This document shows, piece after piece, positions 1-8,915 of a DNA stretch of 33,287 nt. The DNA is taken from contig JAYWAC010000167.1 in assembly GCA_043782755.1 (NCBI GenBank), forward strand, positions 1 to 33,287, given 5' to 3'. The notes under the pieces are model-generated. The model searched no databases and was not told where the DNA came from. It saw nothing but the letters and a program-made list of their open reading frames with translations. The DNA is from JADJYF01 sp043782755. Its GTDB lineage: Bacteria > Pseudomonadota > Gammaproteobacteria > Ga0077536. Position numbers and translations under genes: made by a program. Every line of letters begins with the position of its first letter. Position 1 is the first letter of the stretch.

Positions 1-258
1 CCATGATATACACTCTATCTCGATTGCTGCGGAGGGCAATACGAGAAGCGATAAACTTAACTGCGTCAGATGCTGTCCCATTACAGGCACCAAAGGACTC
101 AAAGATGACAGGCTTGAGGAGAATATTGGGGTTGAGTTGCAAGCTACGAGCATACTTATCTCTCTTCAACTGAGCATAACGATCAGCGGCAGCAAGATCC
201 TCTACGGCTGCAATACTGACAATGTCAGACGGAAGTCTGATCCACAGAAGATGGAGCT
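1..258 (-). other. Foreign-looking partial open frame, possible assembly chimera
   Basis: The minus strand is open without a stop from just after the ggt stop to the window edge, about 85 codons. It reads through segments such as LKPVIFESFGACNG and VKFIASRIALRSNRDRV. Base composition is clearly lower in GC than the adjoining ggt gene, and codon choice differs. The pattern of a basic helix, then P-V-x-x-E-x-x-G and a following I-A-x-R segment, resembles the C-terminal domain of some eukaryotic non-LTR retrotransposon proteins; this is recalled similarity, not a search. It starts within a few bases of the ggt stop, so a chimeric contig end is the simplest reading. No start codon or ribosome binding site can be assigned. 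Confidence 0.35.
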
Positions 259-1947
259 TTACTTCGCCGCCGGCGTCCACACCTCGGCCTTCCCTTCGCC
301 GCGCGGATCACTCGCTGCTTTGACGACACCATTGTCGCGCTCCCAGGTAATCGCGTGCATGTTGCCGTAGCGGCGCTTCGATTCGTTGAGCTTGTGCCCC
401 TTGGCGATGAGCCCGGCCTGCGTTTCGGCATCCAGACCACCGGCTTCGTATTCCACTTGGTCGGGCATGTATTGATGGTGATAGCGCGGTGCGCTGACGA
501 TTTGCTGGGGGTCGGCGCCTTGCGCAAATTCCAGCACGCCGAGTAACACCATCGAGATGATGCGGCTGCCGCCCGGTGTGCCGAGGATGCCAATGCGATC
601 GGGGCTTTCAAGAAAGGTCGGCGTCATGCTGGACAGCGGGCGCCGACCAGCCGCAACGGCATTGGCCGAGCCGCCGACCAGGCCATAGGCGTTGGGTGTC
701 AGCGGACTGGTGGCGAAGTCGTCCATTTCATTGTTCAGCAACACACCGGTGCCGGCGGGCACGCTGGCTGCACCGAAGGGATAGTTGATGCTCAAGGTCG
801 CGGCGACACGATTACCGGCACTGTCGATCACCGAGAAATGGGTGGTGTGATGGTTGGGATCCGTAGTGACGGGCGGCAAGCTCGCGCTGGTCGTAGCGTG
901 ATTGATGTCTATCTTGGCCGACAGCTCATGGGCGTAGGTCTTGTCGATCAGATGGGCGATGGGCATCGCAACGAAGTCCGGGTCGCCGAGATAATCCGCG
1001 CGGTCGCGATAGGCGAGACGCATGGCCTCGATCACGACGTGCATGCGATCAACCTTATTCAGCTCGGACAGCTTGAAGTTCTCAAGGATGTTCAGCGCTT
1101 CGAGCAGGACCGTACCGCCGGACGACGGCGGTGAAGCCGACACCACGCGAATGTCGTGGTAATGGCCGACCAAGGGCGCGCGTTCCTTGACGCGATAATC
1201 GGCCAGATCCTTGGCACGCCAGATACCACCGTCGGCACGCGCGCCGGCGACCAGACGCTTGGCAAGATCGCCGGCATAGAAACCATCGTTGCCGTGCTCG
1301 GCGAGCACCGTCAGGGTGCGCGCGAGATCGGGCTGGGTGAGGACGGTGCCGAGCGCGGGTGACTTGCCGTCGCGCAGGAAGATGCGCGCCGCGTCGGCAT
1401 CCTGCTTGAAAGCCGAGGCGCGAAAGCCGGCCATGATCGCGTAGTGCTCGCTGACGGCGAAGCCTTGGTTGGCGAGCGCGATGGCGGGGGCGAGATCCTG
1501 AGCCAGTGACAGACGCGCGTAATGTTTGGCGAGATAGACGAGGCCTGCCGGCAGACCGGGAATGCCCGCGGCCAGTGCCCCATTCAAGGAACGGTCGGGG
1601 GCAGGCTTGCCTTGTGCGTCGAGAAACATGCTGGACCTGGCGGCGGCCGGCGCGGTTTCACGCGCGTCCACCATGCCGTCGTGTTCGTTTCGAACGTCAT
1701 GGACCAGGAAGAAGCCGCCACCACCGATGCCGGAGCTGTAGGGTTCGACGACCGCGAGTGCGGCGGCGACCGCGATGGCCGCATCGAAGGCATTGCCGCC
1801 GGCGTCGAGCACGCGATGACCGGCAGCGGTCGCAAGCGCGTGGGCGCTGGCGATGGCGTCCTGACCTGGTGTGGCGTCGCGGGCGGTGACGGCCAACGGG
1901 ACGCTCGCCCACAGACCCAACAGCAGCACCTGGGTGAGGCGTCTCAT
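259..1947 (-). CDS. ggt: Gamma-glutamyltranspeptidase precursor
   Basis: This 562-residue Ntn-hydrolase cleaves the gamma-glutamyl bond of glutathione and related peptides in the periplasm, hydrolysing it or transferring the glutamyl group. A signal peptide covers about residues 1-22 (MRRLTQVLLLGLWASVPLAV). The precursor would self-cleave before Thr368 of the TTHFSV motif, giving a large and a small subunit. Arg96 in ARETAP, NNEMDDF (405-411), PLSSM (437-441) and the Gly-Gly at 459-460 are the expected glutamate-binding and oxyanion elements. Length is normal. The frame stays open 50 codons upstream, but I chose the ATG at 1947: GAGGAG lies just upstream, it starts the signal peptide, and it overlaps the ferredoxin stop as ATGA, implying translational coupling. 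The same order (coaD, ferredoxin, ggt) is known in pseudomonads. The gene is complete even though foreign-looking DNA follows at once. Confidence 0.95.
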   Translation of the reverse strand: MRRLTQVLLLGLWASVPLAVTARDATPGQDAIASAHALATAAGHRVLDAGGNAFDAAIAVAAALAVVEPYSSGIGGGGFFLVHDVRNEHDGMVDARETAPAAARSSMFLDAQGKPAPDRSLNGALAAGIPGLPAGLVYLAKHYARLSLAQDLAPAIALANQGFAVSEHYAIMAGFRASAFKQDADAARIFLRDGKSPALGTVLTQPDLARTLTVLAEHGNDGFYAGDLAKRLVAGARADGGIWRAKDLADYRVKERAPLVGHYHDIRVVSASPPSSGGTVLLEALNILENFKLSELNKVDRMHVVIEAMRLAYRDRADYLGDPDFVAMPIAHLIDKTYAHELSAKIDINHATTSASLPPVTTDPNHHTTHFSVIDSAGNRVAATLSINYPFGAASVPAGTGVLLNNEMDDFATSPLTPNAYGLVGGSANAVAAGRRPLSSMTPTFLESPDRIGILGTPGGSRIISMVLLGVLEFAQGADPQQIVSAPRYHHQYMPDQVEYEAGGLDAETQAGLIAKGHKLNESKRRYGNMHAITWERDNGVVKAASDPRGEGKAEVWTPAAK

Positions 1948-2216
1948 GAGATGTTCTCCTCGTCCCGCGCTGTGGCGGTCAATGCATTGAATTTGACCAG
2001 CAGACTGGTGTGGTCTTCCGGGTGCTCGGGATCTTTTGGAATGCAGTCGACCGGACAGACCGCGACGCATTGCGGGCTGTCGAAATGGCCAACGCATTCG
2101 GTGCAGCGCGCGGGATCGATTTCATAGTGCACGCCACCGTCATAGATGGCGTGGTTCGGACATTCTGGCTCACACACATCACAGTTGATGCACTGCTCGG
2201 TGATCTTGAGGGCCAA
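1944..2216 (-). CDS. yfhL: YfhL-type 2[4Fe-4S] ferredoxin
   Basis: This 90-residue cytoplasmic electron carrier holds two [4Fe-4S] clusters. The first motif is CINCDVCEPECP and the second is CTECVGHFDSPQCVAVCP, with the eight-residue spacing between the second and third cysteines that marks the YfhL/Alvin-type ferredoxins. I start it at a TTG at 2216, giving L/M-ALKITEQCINCD, because homologues start M-A-L-x-I-T and a GGAGG sits about seven bases upstream. The longer ATG frame to 2327 would run into coaD and add unrelated residues. Its stop overlaps the ggt start (ATGA), and coaD ends 19 bases upstream, so coaD-ferredoxin-ggt look co-transcribed. The redox partner is unknown. Confidence 0.9.
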   Translation of the reverse strand: MALKITEQCINCDVCEPECPNHAIYDGGVHYEIDPARCTECVGHFDSPQCVAVCPVDCIPKDPEHPEDHTSLLVKFNALTATARDEENIS

Positions 2217-2235
2217 AGCCTGGCCTCCGCCGAAT

Positions 2236-2742
2236 CTATTGCGGCGGCGCCGCGTTGCGACGATTGCTGACGCGTTCGAGCAGCACTTGCTTGATGTGAG
2301 GATGGACGAAATCACTGATATCGCCACCCAGCGCCGCGATTTCGCGCACTAGCGAGGACGAAATATAGGTGAACTTCTCCGAGGTCGGCAGAAACACCGT
2401 GTCGGCCTCGGGCATGAGCTTGCGATTCATGCCGGCAAGCTGAAACTCGTATTCAAAATCGGTGACCGCACGCAGACCGCGTAGGATCAAGGAGGCCTTG
2501 TTGGCGCGCGCGAAGTCAACCATGAGGCCGTCGAAACGCTGGACCTCGACATTCTTGAAATGGCCGAGGATCTCGGCCGCCAGGGCCACGCGCTCATCGA
2601 CCGAAAACACGGTGTTCTTGGCGGTGCTGCCAGCGACGGCGACGATCAGCTTTTCGAACAGCGGCGCGGCGCGACCGACGATATCGGTGTGACCGTGCGT
2701 GATCGGATCGAAGGTGCCGGGATAAATGACGGTGATGCCCAA
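2236..2742 (-). CDS. coaD: Pantetheine-phosphate adenylyltransferase
   Basis: CoaD adenylates 4'-phosphopantetheine with ATP to make dephospho-CoA, the penultimate step of coenzyme A synthesis in the cytoplasm. The 168-residue protein opens with IYPGTFDPITHGH, which carries the nucleotidyltransferase HxGH signature (Thr15-His18), and has RGLRAVTDFEYE around residue 88 and ISSS at 127-130, the ATP-binding motif. Length matches the family, with a short basic C-terminal tail. The start is a TTG at 2742, preceded by GGGGA; no ATG or GTG lies between it and the upstream in-frame stop, and the position fits the N-terminus of known CoaD proteins. Two adjacent genes, this one and the ferredoxin, thus use TTG. 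Confidence 0.95.
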   Translation of the reverse strand: MGITVIYPGTFDPITHGHTDIVGRAAPLFEKLIVAVAGSTAKNTVFSVDERVALAAEILGHFKNVEVQRFDGLMVDFARANKASLILRGLRAVTDFEYEFQLAGMNRKLMPEADTVFLPTSEKFTYISSSLVREIAALGGDISDFVHPHIKQVLLERVSNRRNAAPPQ

Positions 2743-2840
2743 TGCTGTTCCCCGAGGGTCTACGAGTGAAGCGAATGATCACGATTCCGGCGCGGTTAGT
2801 CTAGCCCGCATTTTGTTGTCCTCTGCGGCGAGGAGGCGAA

Positions 2841-2856
2841 CGCCAAGCGCTTGGCG
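2841..2856. repeat. 16-bp perfect palindrome between rsmD and coaD
   Basis: CGCCAAGCGCTTGGCG is its own reverse complement, in the 119-base gap between rsmD and coaD. It could fold as a six-pair stem with a GCGC loop, or act as a dimeric protein-binding site. No T-run follows on either strand, so it is not a standard intrinsic terminator. Confidence 0.5.
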
Positions 2857-2861
2857 GGTGG

Positions 2862-3419
2862 TTAGCCGGCCTCGCGCAACAGCAGGTAGCGAACCTGCTG
2901 CGTCTTGCCCTCGCGATGCAGGCTTAAGGACCCCAGGTCGAAATTCGCATCACGCTCGCATTCGACATAGAGCAGCGCGCGCGGCGCAAGCCAGCCGCAG
3001 ACCAGGCGCGCGAGCACAGACTTAAGCATCTCGCGGTGAAAGGGCGGGTCGAGAAAGACGATGTCATAGGGTGTGGCTGGGCCGTTCAACCAGGCGAGCA
3101 CATCGGCGCCATAGACTTCGGCATGTTCGGCCTTGAGTCGTTCTTTAACGGCCTGCAGGCGTTTGACCAGGGCCGCATCTTTTTCGACCAGCACGCTCGT
3201 TGCCGCGCCGCGCGACAGTGCCTCGAAGCCGAGCACACCGGTGCCGGCGAACAGATCGAGACAGCGCGCGCCAGGCAATTCAGGTGCAAGCCAGTTGAAC
3301 AGGGTTTCGCGTACGCGATCAGCACTCGGTCGCAATTGTTCGCGAACGGCGACCGGAATACGGCTGCCGCGCCATCGTCCACCGATGATACGGATGCTGT
3401 GTTCGGCGGCGCGTGTCAT
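2862..3419 (-). CDS. rsmD: 16S rRNA (guanine-966-N2)-methyltransferase
   Basis: RsmD uses S-adenosylmethionine to methylate N2 of G966 in 16S rRNA during 30S assembly. The 185-residue Rossmann-fold protein has the N-terminal R-I-I-G-G-x-W-R-G-x-x-I segment (about 9-21), the SAM-binding DLFAGTG (55-61), and the catalytic FLDPPF (122-127), an N-DPPF/Y-type motif used for amino methylation. Length is typical. The ATG at 3419 lies six bases beyond the stop of the inactive M16 gene, so it is probably translated from the same message as the peptidases. No strong Shine-Dalgarno is seen. The rsmD-coaD pairing is widespread in bacteria. Confidence 0.95.
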   Translation of the reverse strand: MTRAAEHSIRIIGGRWRGSRIPVAVREQLRPSADRVRETLFNWLAPELPGARCLDLFAGTGVLGFEALSRGAATSVLVEKDAALVKRLQAVKERLKAEHAEVYGADVLAWLNGPATPYDIVFLDPPFHREMLKSVLARLVCGWLAPRALLYVECERDANFDLGSLSLHREGKTQQVRYLLLREAG

Positions 3420-3425
3420 GGCGAG

Positions 3426-4751
3426 TCAGGAGCCCTTGTCGTCGTTGCTAGCGCGACCGACCACCACCGTGGTCAGGCGATCGAAGGGCAGGCGACGCGC
3501 GAAGGCTTCCTTGACCGCAGCTGGCGTCACTTGCGCGACCTTGGCGCTGAAGGTCTCCAGGTAGTCGAGGGGCAAATCATAGAAACCGATCATGGCGATG
3601 TATTCGGCAATCTGGCGATTGCTCGCAACGCGCAGCGGAAAGCCATCGATGAGATTCTGGCGCGCGGCTTCAATACTGCCGGCAGGCGGGCCTTGTTCGA
3701 CGAAACGACGAATGGTGTCGTTCAAGATCTTCAAAGCTTCGTCCTGCTGTTTACGATCAGTCTGCAGCTCAGCGACGAAGGGCCCGGCCTGGGCCATGGC
3801 GACGAAATAGCTGGAAACGCTGTAAGACAAACCGCGCTTGTCGCGGATTTCATCGAACAGGATCGAGACCAGGCCATTGCCACCCAGCGCATGGTTGCCG
3901 ACCAGCAGCGGGAAATAGTCGGGGTCGCTCCGGCTGATACCGGGCATCCCTAGGATCACGTGGCTTTGAATGGAGGGGAAGTCGACGTGCTTGTTTTCGG
4001 CCTTGGGCACCGCCACGACTGGCAGCGCCGCTGCGCGCTCGCCTGCGGGTAAAGCCTGGCTTAAGCGTTCAGCGATCGCGCTGGCGCGCGCCTTGTCGAC
4101 AGCGCCGACAATGGCGATGACCGCATTGCGCGCGACGTAATACTTGTGATGGAAGGCGCGGATGTCATCTTGGGTGAGTGTCGCGACGCTGGCGTGGGTG
4201 CCATCGGGTGGTGAGCCATAGGGATGGCTGGGATAGAGGCTGGCATAGAACACGTCTTCGGCGATGGCGGCCGGCGATTGTTCCTTGTGCTTCAAGCCGA
4301 CCAGCGTGCGAGCTTTGTCACGCTCGAGCGCGCTTTGATCGAAGCGTGGTTTGGCCAACGCCAGCACGAATAGCTCAAACGCGCGCTTGGCTTGCTCGCC
4401 ATCGGCGAGGGTGCGCAGACTGGCATAGGCCATGTCGCGCTCGGCACCGTGGCCCATCACGGCGCCGGTCGCACCGAGCTGTTCATTGAAGGCATTGGCG
4501 TCGAGTTCGCCCGCGCCTTCGTTCAAGAGGCCGTTGGTGAGATTGGCGACACCGGCATGGGCACCATCACGAGCACTGCCGGCGGCGAACACTACGCGTG
4601 TATCTATCATCGGAATTTCCGGCGCGGCGACGAAGTACACGCGCGCGCCGTTGCTGGTCTGCCATTGTTCGATAGTGGGGCCCGCCAGCGCCACGGCATT
4701 GTGCAGCAGCGCGCAGCCGAGAATCTGCAATTGAATGCAGCGTAGATTCAT
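3426..4751 (-). CDS. Non-catalytic M16 (pitrilysin-like) subunit
   Basis: This 441-residue protein has two M16 half-domains but no zinc-binding HxxEH. At the corresponding place (about residues 72-80) it reads TNGLLNEGA, typical of the inactive partner in two-subunit bacterial M16B proteases. An N-terminal hydrophobic segment (about 6-22, ILGCALLHNAVALAG) suggests export to the periplasm. The C-terminal half keeps R-Q-N-L-I-D-G-F-P-L-R and an A-E-Y-I-A stretch resembling the substrate-gripping region of the family. Its start overlaps the stop of the active subunit as ATGA, so the two are probably made in matched amounts and form a heterodimer. Substrate unknown. Confidence is high for the family, moderate for the partnership. 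Confidence 0.9.
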   Translation of the reverse strand: MNLRCIQLQILGCALLHNAVALAGPTIEQWQTSNGARVYFVAAPEIPMIDTRVVFAAGSARDGAHAGVANLTNGLLNEGAGELDANAFNEQLGATGAVMGHGAERDMAYASLRTLADGEQAKRAFELFVLALAKPRFDQSALERDKARTLVGLKHKEQSPAAIAEDVFYASLYPSHPYGSPPDGTHASVATLTQDDIRAFHHKYYVARNAVIAIVGAVDKARASAIAERLSQALPAGERAAALPVVAVPKAENKHVDFPSIQSHVILGMPGISRSDPDYFPLLVGNHALGGNGLVSILFDEIRDKRGLSYSVSSYFVAMAQAGPFVAELQTDRKQQDEALKILNDTIRRFVEQGPPAGSIEAARQNLIDGFPLRVASNRQIAEYIAMIGFYDLPLDYLETFSAKVAQVTPAAVKEAFARRLPFDRLTTVVVGRASNDDKGS

Positions 4752-6094
4752 CGCGCTTGCTCCGGCTTGAGGTAGGCGACGGTCAGGCCTTGTGGCACGA
4801 GGTATTTCTTGGCAACCGCGAGCACTTGTTCAGCGCTCACGGCCTCAAGCTTCTCGACATAGTTGTCGCGGTATTTCCAGCCTAGACCGACCGCTTCCAG
4901 CGCGCCGATGGTCATTGCCTCATGCATCATGGAGTCCCGTTGAAAGACAGTGTCGGAGACGACCTGGGTCTTGATGCGTTCGAGTTCAGCGGCGGTCGGT
5001 GGATGCTCGGCCAGACCGTTCAATTGTTCGACGATGGCCTGCTCGAGTTTTTCGAGACTGACACCCTCGGCCGGCACCGCATTGAAGGTAAAGAGCGTGC
5101 TCAGACGTGCGGCGGTCTCGATGCCGGCGCTCACATCGCTCGCGATTTCGCGACCGCGCACCAACTCGCGTGTGAGACGCGCGCTGTTATCACCGGTCAG
5201 CATCGCCGCCAGCACGTCGAGGGCATAGGGTTCCCATGCCTCGACACCTTGGCCGCGAATGGCCTGGGCCAGCACCGGCGCCTTGTAGCCCATCACCAGA
5301 TAGGGCACATGGGCTTTGTCGCTGTTGAGGGTGATGCGCTTGGTGCCGTTCTGGGGGATTTCGGGGCGATCTTTCGGCGGCGCGATGTCACTGGCAGTGA
5401 GTGGGCCGAAGTATTTCCTGGCCAGCGCATGCACGGCCTCGGGGTCGACATCACCAACCACCACGACGATGGCGTTATTGGGGCCATACCAGCGCTGATA
5501 CCAGGCACGCAGATCGGCGGCCGTCATGTTCTTGATGTCGGCTTCCCAACCGATCACCGGGTAGCGGTAGGGGCTGGTGAGATAGGCGACGGCCTCGGTC
5601 GCTTCGACGGCCAAGGACTGCGGCGAATCGTCGGTACGCATGCGGCGTTCTTCGAGCACGACGTTGATCTCTTTCTTGAACTCGGCGTCGTCGATGACGA
5701 GATTGCGCATGCGATCGGCTTCGAGGTCGAAACTCAGCTCGACATTGTCGGCTGACCATTCCTCGTAATAGGCGGTGTAATCAGAGCTGGTGAAGGCATT
5801 CTGACGGCCGCCGTGGGCAGCGACCGTGGCCGAGAACTTGCCGGCACCGAAACGCTTGGTGCCTTTGAACATCATGTGTTCGAGGGCATGGGACACGCCG
5901 GTGATGCCATCGTGTTCGTAGGAAGAGCCGACCCGGTACCAGACCTGCACGACCGCGACATGGGCGCGGTGGTCTTCTTGCACGATAAGCTTCAAGCCGT
6001 TGTCGAGAGGGTATTCGTGAGTGCGGGAAGCGGCCTGGGCGGACACATAGGAAAGCGCGCAGTACAACACTGCGCCCAGGGGCAACAATCGCAT
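4748..6094 (-). CDS. Zinc metallopeptidase of the M16 family, catalytic subunit
   Basis: This 448-residue exported M16 protease carries the inverted zinc motif HALEH (His69, Glu72, His73) and the downstream acidic ligand in VVLEERR (Glu148 or Glu149), the spacing expected for pitrilysin-type enzymes. A signal peptide covers about residues 1-22 (MRLLPLGAVLYCALSYVSAQA). I chose the ATG at 6094 rather than the frame opening at 6184, because it starts the signal peptide and has GGAG eight bases upstream; the extra 30 residues would be arginine-rich and unlike an export signal. Divergent from ftsY across 133 bases, which must hold both promoters. The same M16 pair beside ftsY occurs in pseudomonads. 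It probably degrades peptides in the periplasm with its inactive partner. Confidence 0.93.
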   Translation of the reverse strand: MRLLPLGAVLYCALSYVSAQAASRTHEYPLDNGLKLIVQEDHRAHVAVVQVWYRVGSSYEHDGITGVSHALEHMMFKGTKRFGAGKFSATVAAHGGRQNAFTSSDYTAYYEEWSADNVELSFDLEADRMRNLVIDDAEFKKEINVVLEERRMRTDDSPQSLAVEATEAVAYLTSPYRYPVIGWEADIKNMTAADLRAWYQRWYGPNNAIVVVVGDVDPEAVHALARKYFGPLTASDIAPPKDRPEIPQNGTKRITLNSDKAHVPYLVMGYKAPVLAQAIRGQGVEAWEPYALDVLAAMLTGDNSARLTRELVRGREIASDVSAGIETAARLSTLFTFNAVPAEGVSLEKLEQAIVEQLNGLAEHPPTAAELERIKTQVVSDTVFQRDSMMHEAMTIGALEAVGLGWKYRDNYVEKLEAVSAEQVLAVAKKYLVPQGLTVAYLKPEQAR

Positions 6095-6227
6095 GGTGGG
6101 TGCTCCGAAGGCGTGACGATGAAGCGACCGCGATGCGTCGGGACGGCAGCGGCGGCGGATGTTAGGATAGCGCATTCCGCGCACGCGGATTGCCGTTGTG
6201 ATTTTGCGTTCGCGTCTTCGAGCCTAA

Positions 6228-7154
6228 ATGTTCAGTCGACTCAAAGCCGGTATCGCGCGCACGCGCGACAGTCTCGTCAATGGCGTACAACGCCTGTTCA
6301 CTGGTCGCACGCGCCTCGACGCGCAAGCGCTCGAAACCCTGGAGACCTTGTTGCTGTCGGCCGATGTCGGCGTGCACGCCACGGCGCGCATCGTCGAGAA
6401 GGTCAAGCGCATCCCGGCCCATCAGTCACCAGGCCAGGCCGTGCAGGACGAGATGACCGCCATCCTCGCACCCTGCGAGCAGCCCTTCGAATACAAAGCC
6501 CGTGATGACGGCCCTTACATCATTCTGGTGGTGGGCGTGAACGGCGCCGGCAAGACCACCACCATCGCCAAGATAGCGCGCCGCCTGCAGAGCGAAGGTC
6601 GCACCGTGATGCTGGCGGCGGGCGATACCTTTCGCGCGGCGGCGGTCGACCAGCTCAAACGCTGGGGTGAACGCCTTGGCATCCCGGTCATCTCCCAGGG
6701 CCCGGGCGCCGACACGGCCTCGGTCATCTTCGACGCCTGCGCGGCGGCCAAGGCGCGCAAGGTAGACGTGCTGATCGCCGACACCGCTGGGCGGTTGCAT
6801 ACCCAGGACAACCTCATGGCCGAGCTGGCCAAGGTGCGACGGGTGGTAGGCAAACACCAAGCCGATGCGCCCCATGAGACCTTGCTGGTGCTGGATGCGA
6901 CCATGGGTCAGAACGCCTTGAACCAGGCCCGGGAGTTCATGGCTCAGGTGGCGGTCACGGCGCTGTGCCTAACCAAGCTCGACGGCACCGCCAAAGGCGG
7001 CGTGATCTTCGCGCTGGCCGAGCGGCTGCGGCTGCCGATCCGTTATATCGGCATCGGCGAGCAGGCCGACGATCTACAGGTCTTCAATGCCCGCGAATTC
7101 ACCCGCGCCCTGCTCGGCGACTTCGCCGGTTCAAGTGTCGAAGAAGAGAGCTGA
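6228..7154 (+). CDS. ftsY: Signal recognition particle receptor FtsY
   Basis: FtsY is the SRP-type GTPase that docks ribosome-SRP complexes at the inner membrane. The 308-residue protein is a short form: it lacks the long acidic A-domain of enterobacterial FtsY and begins with an amphipathic MFSRLKAGIARTRD helix before the N domain. The G domain shows GVNGAGKT (103-110), DTFRAAA (133-139), DTAGR (185-189), TKLDGTAKGG (249-258) and GIGEQADDL (275-283), all intact. In many gammaproteobacteria ftsY is followed by ftsE, ftsX and rpoH; here rpoH follows directly after a 155-base gap holding a CIRCE element. Confidence 0.97.
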   Translation: MFSRLKAGIARTRDSLVNGVQRLFTGRTRLDAQALETLETLLLSADVGVHATARIVEKVKRIPAHQSPGQAVQDEMTAILAPCEQPFEYKARDDGPYIILVVGVNGAGKTTTIAKIARRLQSEGRTVMLAAGDTFRAAAVDQLKRWGERLGIPVISQGPGADTASVIFDACAAAKARKVDVLIADTAGRLHTQDNLMAELAKVRRVVGKHQADAPHETLLVLDATMGQNALNQAREFMAQVAVTALCLTKLDGTAKGGVIFALAERLRLPIRYIGIGEQADDLQVFNAREFTRALLGDFAGSSVEEES

Positions 7155-7245
7155 ATCTTCCCGGCACCGTGCCTTGTTCACCGTCCGACCCGTCGCCACA
7201 CACCACGCGCGCTCTGATTAAAGTCAAAGCGAACCCCTGCCGCAT

Positions 7246-7272
7246 TTAGCACTCCAAGCTAGGGAGTGCTAA
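7246..7272. promoter_or_regulatory. CIRCE operator upstream of rpoH
   Basis: TTAGCACTC, nine bases (7255-7263), then GAGTGCTAA: both half-sites match the CIRCE consensus exactly and with the exact spacing. CIRCE is the inverted repeat bound by the heat-shock repressor HrcA, whose activity depends on GroEL. It lies 37 bases before the preferred rpoH ATG. No other CIRCE and no hrcA are seen in this window. Confidence 0.93.
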
Positions 7273-7309
7273 GATCAAATCAATGGATACTAGCGAGGTG
7301 TCTTCACCC

Positions 7310-8179
<870 letters not shown>

Positions 8180-8193
8180 AGCTACGTCGTTCT

Positions 8194-8913
8194 TCAGGTG
8201 GCGCGCGGGAGTTTCGCTTGCGCGCCGATTCGCACGTAGAACGAGGCGAGATAGAGCGCCAGGAACAGCGCGAAATAGTATTCCTGAGGCTCGCTCCAGC
8301 GGATTTCGAGGGGTAGCACTTTGATGCCCGCGAGGTGTTTGTAGCGTTGCGGCGCGCGGATCAGTTCCGCCAGCACGGCGGTCGGCAGACAGTCCATGGT
8401 GGGCCAGAACCAGTAGAACAAGCCGCCCTTGGCGTAGGGCGAACCGCGCTTCAGCTCTCGCACCGGGATCAATATCCCACCAATCACCACCCACAGTTCT
8501 AACAGCGCACGGGGCTTCTGGTCGAACCAGCTGCTCATGTTGTGCAGATTGGTTTCGTGCTGATCGTTGAGCTTATCGATGGCCTCAGGCGTTCGCCAGT
8601 GAAAGATCTGCTGGCCCCACGACACTTCTTCGCCGGCGAAATAGATACAGGCCAACATCACTGTCGTGGCCCAGCCGATGAGCAGCCAGTCTCGCATCGG
8701 GGCGAGACGTTTGAGCAACATCACGCCGAACACTGCACCAACGATGGCCGCGATGGGCGTCGCGACTTCGATGAGACCTTGCTCACCGTTGATCCACGCT
8801 TCGTAGAAGTCCGGCGTGAAATACTTGGCCGGCAGGATGATCAACACCATGAGCGGTGGAAACCACAATCGCCACCAGGCCGAAATCACAGGCTGCGGTC
8901 GCTGGTAATCCAT
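8194..8913 (-). CDS. Integral membrane protein with EEVSWGQ motif, function unknown
   Basis: I do not recognise a named family. The 239-residue protein has about six hydrophobic segments (roughly 12-32, 47-67, 73-92, 137-153, 165-182, 213-230). Between the third and fourth lies a polar loop with GEEVSWGQQIFHW and then NDQHETNLHN, a glutamate-, tryptophan- and histidine-rich arrangement that looks conserved and functional. It starts two bases after the ctaB stop with AGGAG inside the ctaB end, so it is the last gene of the SURF1-ctaA-ctaB operon. In pseudomonads that place is held by a Sco-type copper chaperone. A role in oxidase maturation is inferred from position only. Confidence 0.75.
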   Translation of the reverse strand: MDYQRPQPVISAWWRLWFPPLMVLIILPAKYFTPDFYEAWINGEQGLIEVATPIAAIVGAVFGVMLLKRLAPMRDWLLIGWATTVMLACIYFAGEEVSWGQQIFHWRTPEAIDKLNDQHETNLHNMSSWFDQKPRALLELWVVIGGILIPVRELKRGSPYAKGGLFYWFWPTMDCLPTAVLAELIRAPQRYKHLAGIKVLPLEIRWSEPQEYYFALFLALYLASFYVRIGAQAKLPRAT

Positions 8914-8915
8914 GG

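Noticed and set aside
137..370. 77-codon rightward frame across the ggt end
   Set aside because: It spans the foreign-looking stretch and the ggt 3' end and has no recognisable product or ribosome site.
1522..2127. 201-codon rightward open frame
   Set aside because: Antisense to ggt and the ferredoxin, with no homology.
3036..3953. 305-codon rightward open frame
   Set aside because: It lies antisense to rsmD and the inactive M16 gene, both with clear homology; long antisense frames are common at high GC.
4922..5755. 277-codon rightward open frame
   Set aside because: Antisense shadow of the catalytic M16 gene, with no recognisable domain.
7155..7245. Terminator after ftsY
   Set aside because: GGCAC-C-GTGCC has no usable loop and no T-run follows.
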